Notes under the pieces: model-generated
What the model was told of the DNA's origin: nothing
The model's database searches: none
The model's input: only the letters and a program-made list of their open reading frames with translations
Shown: piece after piece, positions 4,816 to 5,367 of the stretch
Layout of the letters: every line of letters begins with the position of its first letter
How positions within the stretch are numbered: position 1 is the first letter of the stretch
DNA from: Nitrososphaeraceae archaeon
Lineage (GTDB): Archaea; Thermoproteota; Nitrososphaeria; Nitrososphaerales; Nitrososphaeraceae
NCBI GenBank assembly: GCA_025449515.1
Contig: JANWJI010000190.1
Span: forward strand, 1 to 5,367
DNA length: 5,367 nt
Direction of reading: 5' to 3'
Translations under genes and position numbers: made by a program

Positions 4816-5367
4816 TTATACGGCAGGAATAAACGGTGGCCTGTTGATGTTTGTAGGCACATCTTGATTGTGATGCTGAAGTTCAGCTGGCTGGGATGAT
4901 CTGGAGGATGTCAAAGGATCACTTATATTATTTGTGTGTGGAATTAAGTCAGTAGAGTTTTGTAATTTTACACTCCATACTGGTACTATTCCGTCACTAG
5001 ATTCCGATCCTTTAACAAAGAGCGCTTAGAACCATGCATTTTCGTAGCCATGGAAAGTTCCTACCCTTGTCACGAATTCTGCTGACCATTGCTGAGAACA
5101 ATCTGAAGCGGAGTGGATTCCAGTTCCCTGTAATAGTGTAATAGTTGGTGTGAGAATTTTGGGGAGACATGTGTAGCATGAGCATTGATCACAAAATCTT
5201 TTGCAGCAGAACAGCTATCGTTAGGACTTGCTAAAGGATCATCATCACCGTCAGATGTTCCAAGCATTGCAAGGTTTGCAACATCACGAGTATTACTATT
5301 ATTGGCCAAATAGACTCTTGCATCTAATCCACCCTTGCAATGAGCAACAATATTTACTTGATAACAA
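4816..5367 (-). pseudogene. lipase-like alpha/beta hydrolase, frameshifted, 5' end outside the window
   Basis: Entering from the right edge, the frame reads VNIVAHCKGGLDARVYLANN, TRDVANLAMLGTSDGDDDPL and on to NAHATHVSP. This is the nucleophile-elbow region of secreted triacylglycerol-lipase-like hydrolases, where A-H-S-K-G-G-L-D is expected; here the Ser codon is TGC, Cys (5337-5339). At the CCCCAAAA run (5157-5164) the frame slips by +1, giving NSHTNYYTITGNWNPLRF. Near 5101-5106 it slips +1 again, giving DCSQQWSAEFVTRVGTFHGY. A TAA stop at 5026-5028 follows. The same frame continues ALFVKGSESSDGIVPVWSV, which holds the likely catalytic Asp (SDGIVP), then a possible His (IPHTNN) and TAA at 4816-4818. 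Undisturbed, this would be the C-terminal two-thirds of an intact enzyme. Unless the frameshifts are sequencing errors, it is a pseudogene. Confidence 0.82.

Overview
The window looks like AT-rich chromosomal DNA from an ammonia-oxidising archaeon of the class Nitrososphaeria (Nitrososphaera/Nitrosocosmicus type). The base composition is low in GC, and there are TATA-like promoter elements with short leaders. Shine-Dalgarno sites are absent, and TTG is used repeatedly as a start codon. A winged-helix-type protein, a GYD-domain protein and an IS6/IS240-type transposase relic all resemble proteins I know from that group. The lineage is inferred from style and families; no marker gene is present.

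Left part (1-2640): three apparently intact, separate genes. A MarC-family six-helix membrane protein (256-900, +) faces a putative winged-helix DNA-binding protein (1174-1710, -). A four-helix membrane protein of unknown function (2020-2526, +) is divergent from the latter. A possible 40-residue ORF lies in the divergent intergenic space (1787-1909, -).

Middle part (2527-4056): about 700 bases have no intact gene. They hold only coding-like fragments on the minus strand and a pair of small hairpins. A GYD-domain protein (3240-3533, -) follows, with a striking 27-base TATA palindrome just upstream. Further on is a small 55-residue gene (3889-4056, -) that a length cut-off of about 60 residues would miss.

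Right part (4057-5367): this is a gene graveyard. All recognisable coding matter is on the minus strand and broken. A fragment of an IS6/IS240-type DDE transposase (about 4544-4795) carries two in-frame stops. A lipase-like alpha/beta hydrolase runs off the right edge (4816-5367) with two frameshifts, one internal stop and a Cys where the nucleophile Ser is expected. A further unidentified coding-like fragment lies at 4387-4503.

The intact genes do not form an operon or an evident pathway; each has its own flanks and probable promoter. I see no CRISPR array, tRNA, rRNA or defence system. The most rewarding observations are the decayed lipase/transposase pair and the overlooked small gene.
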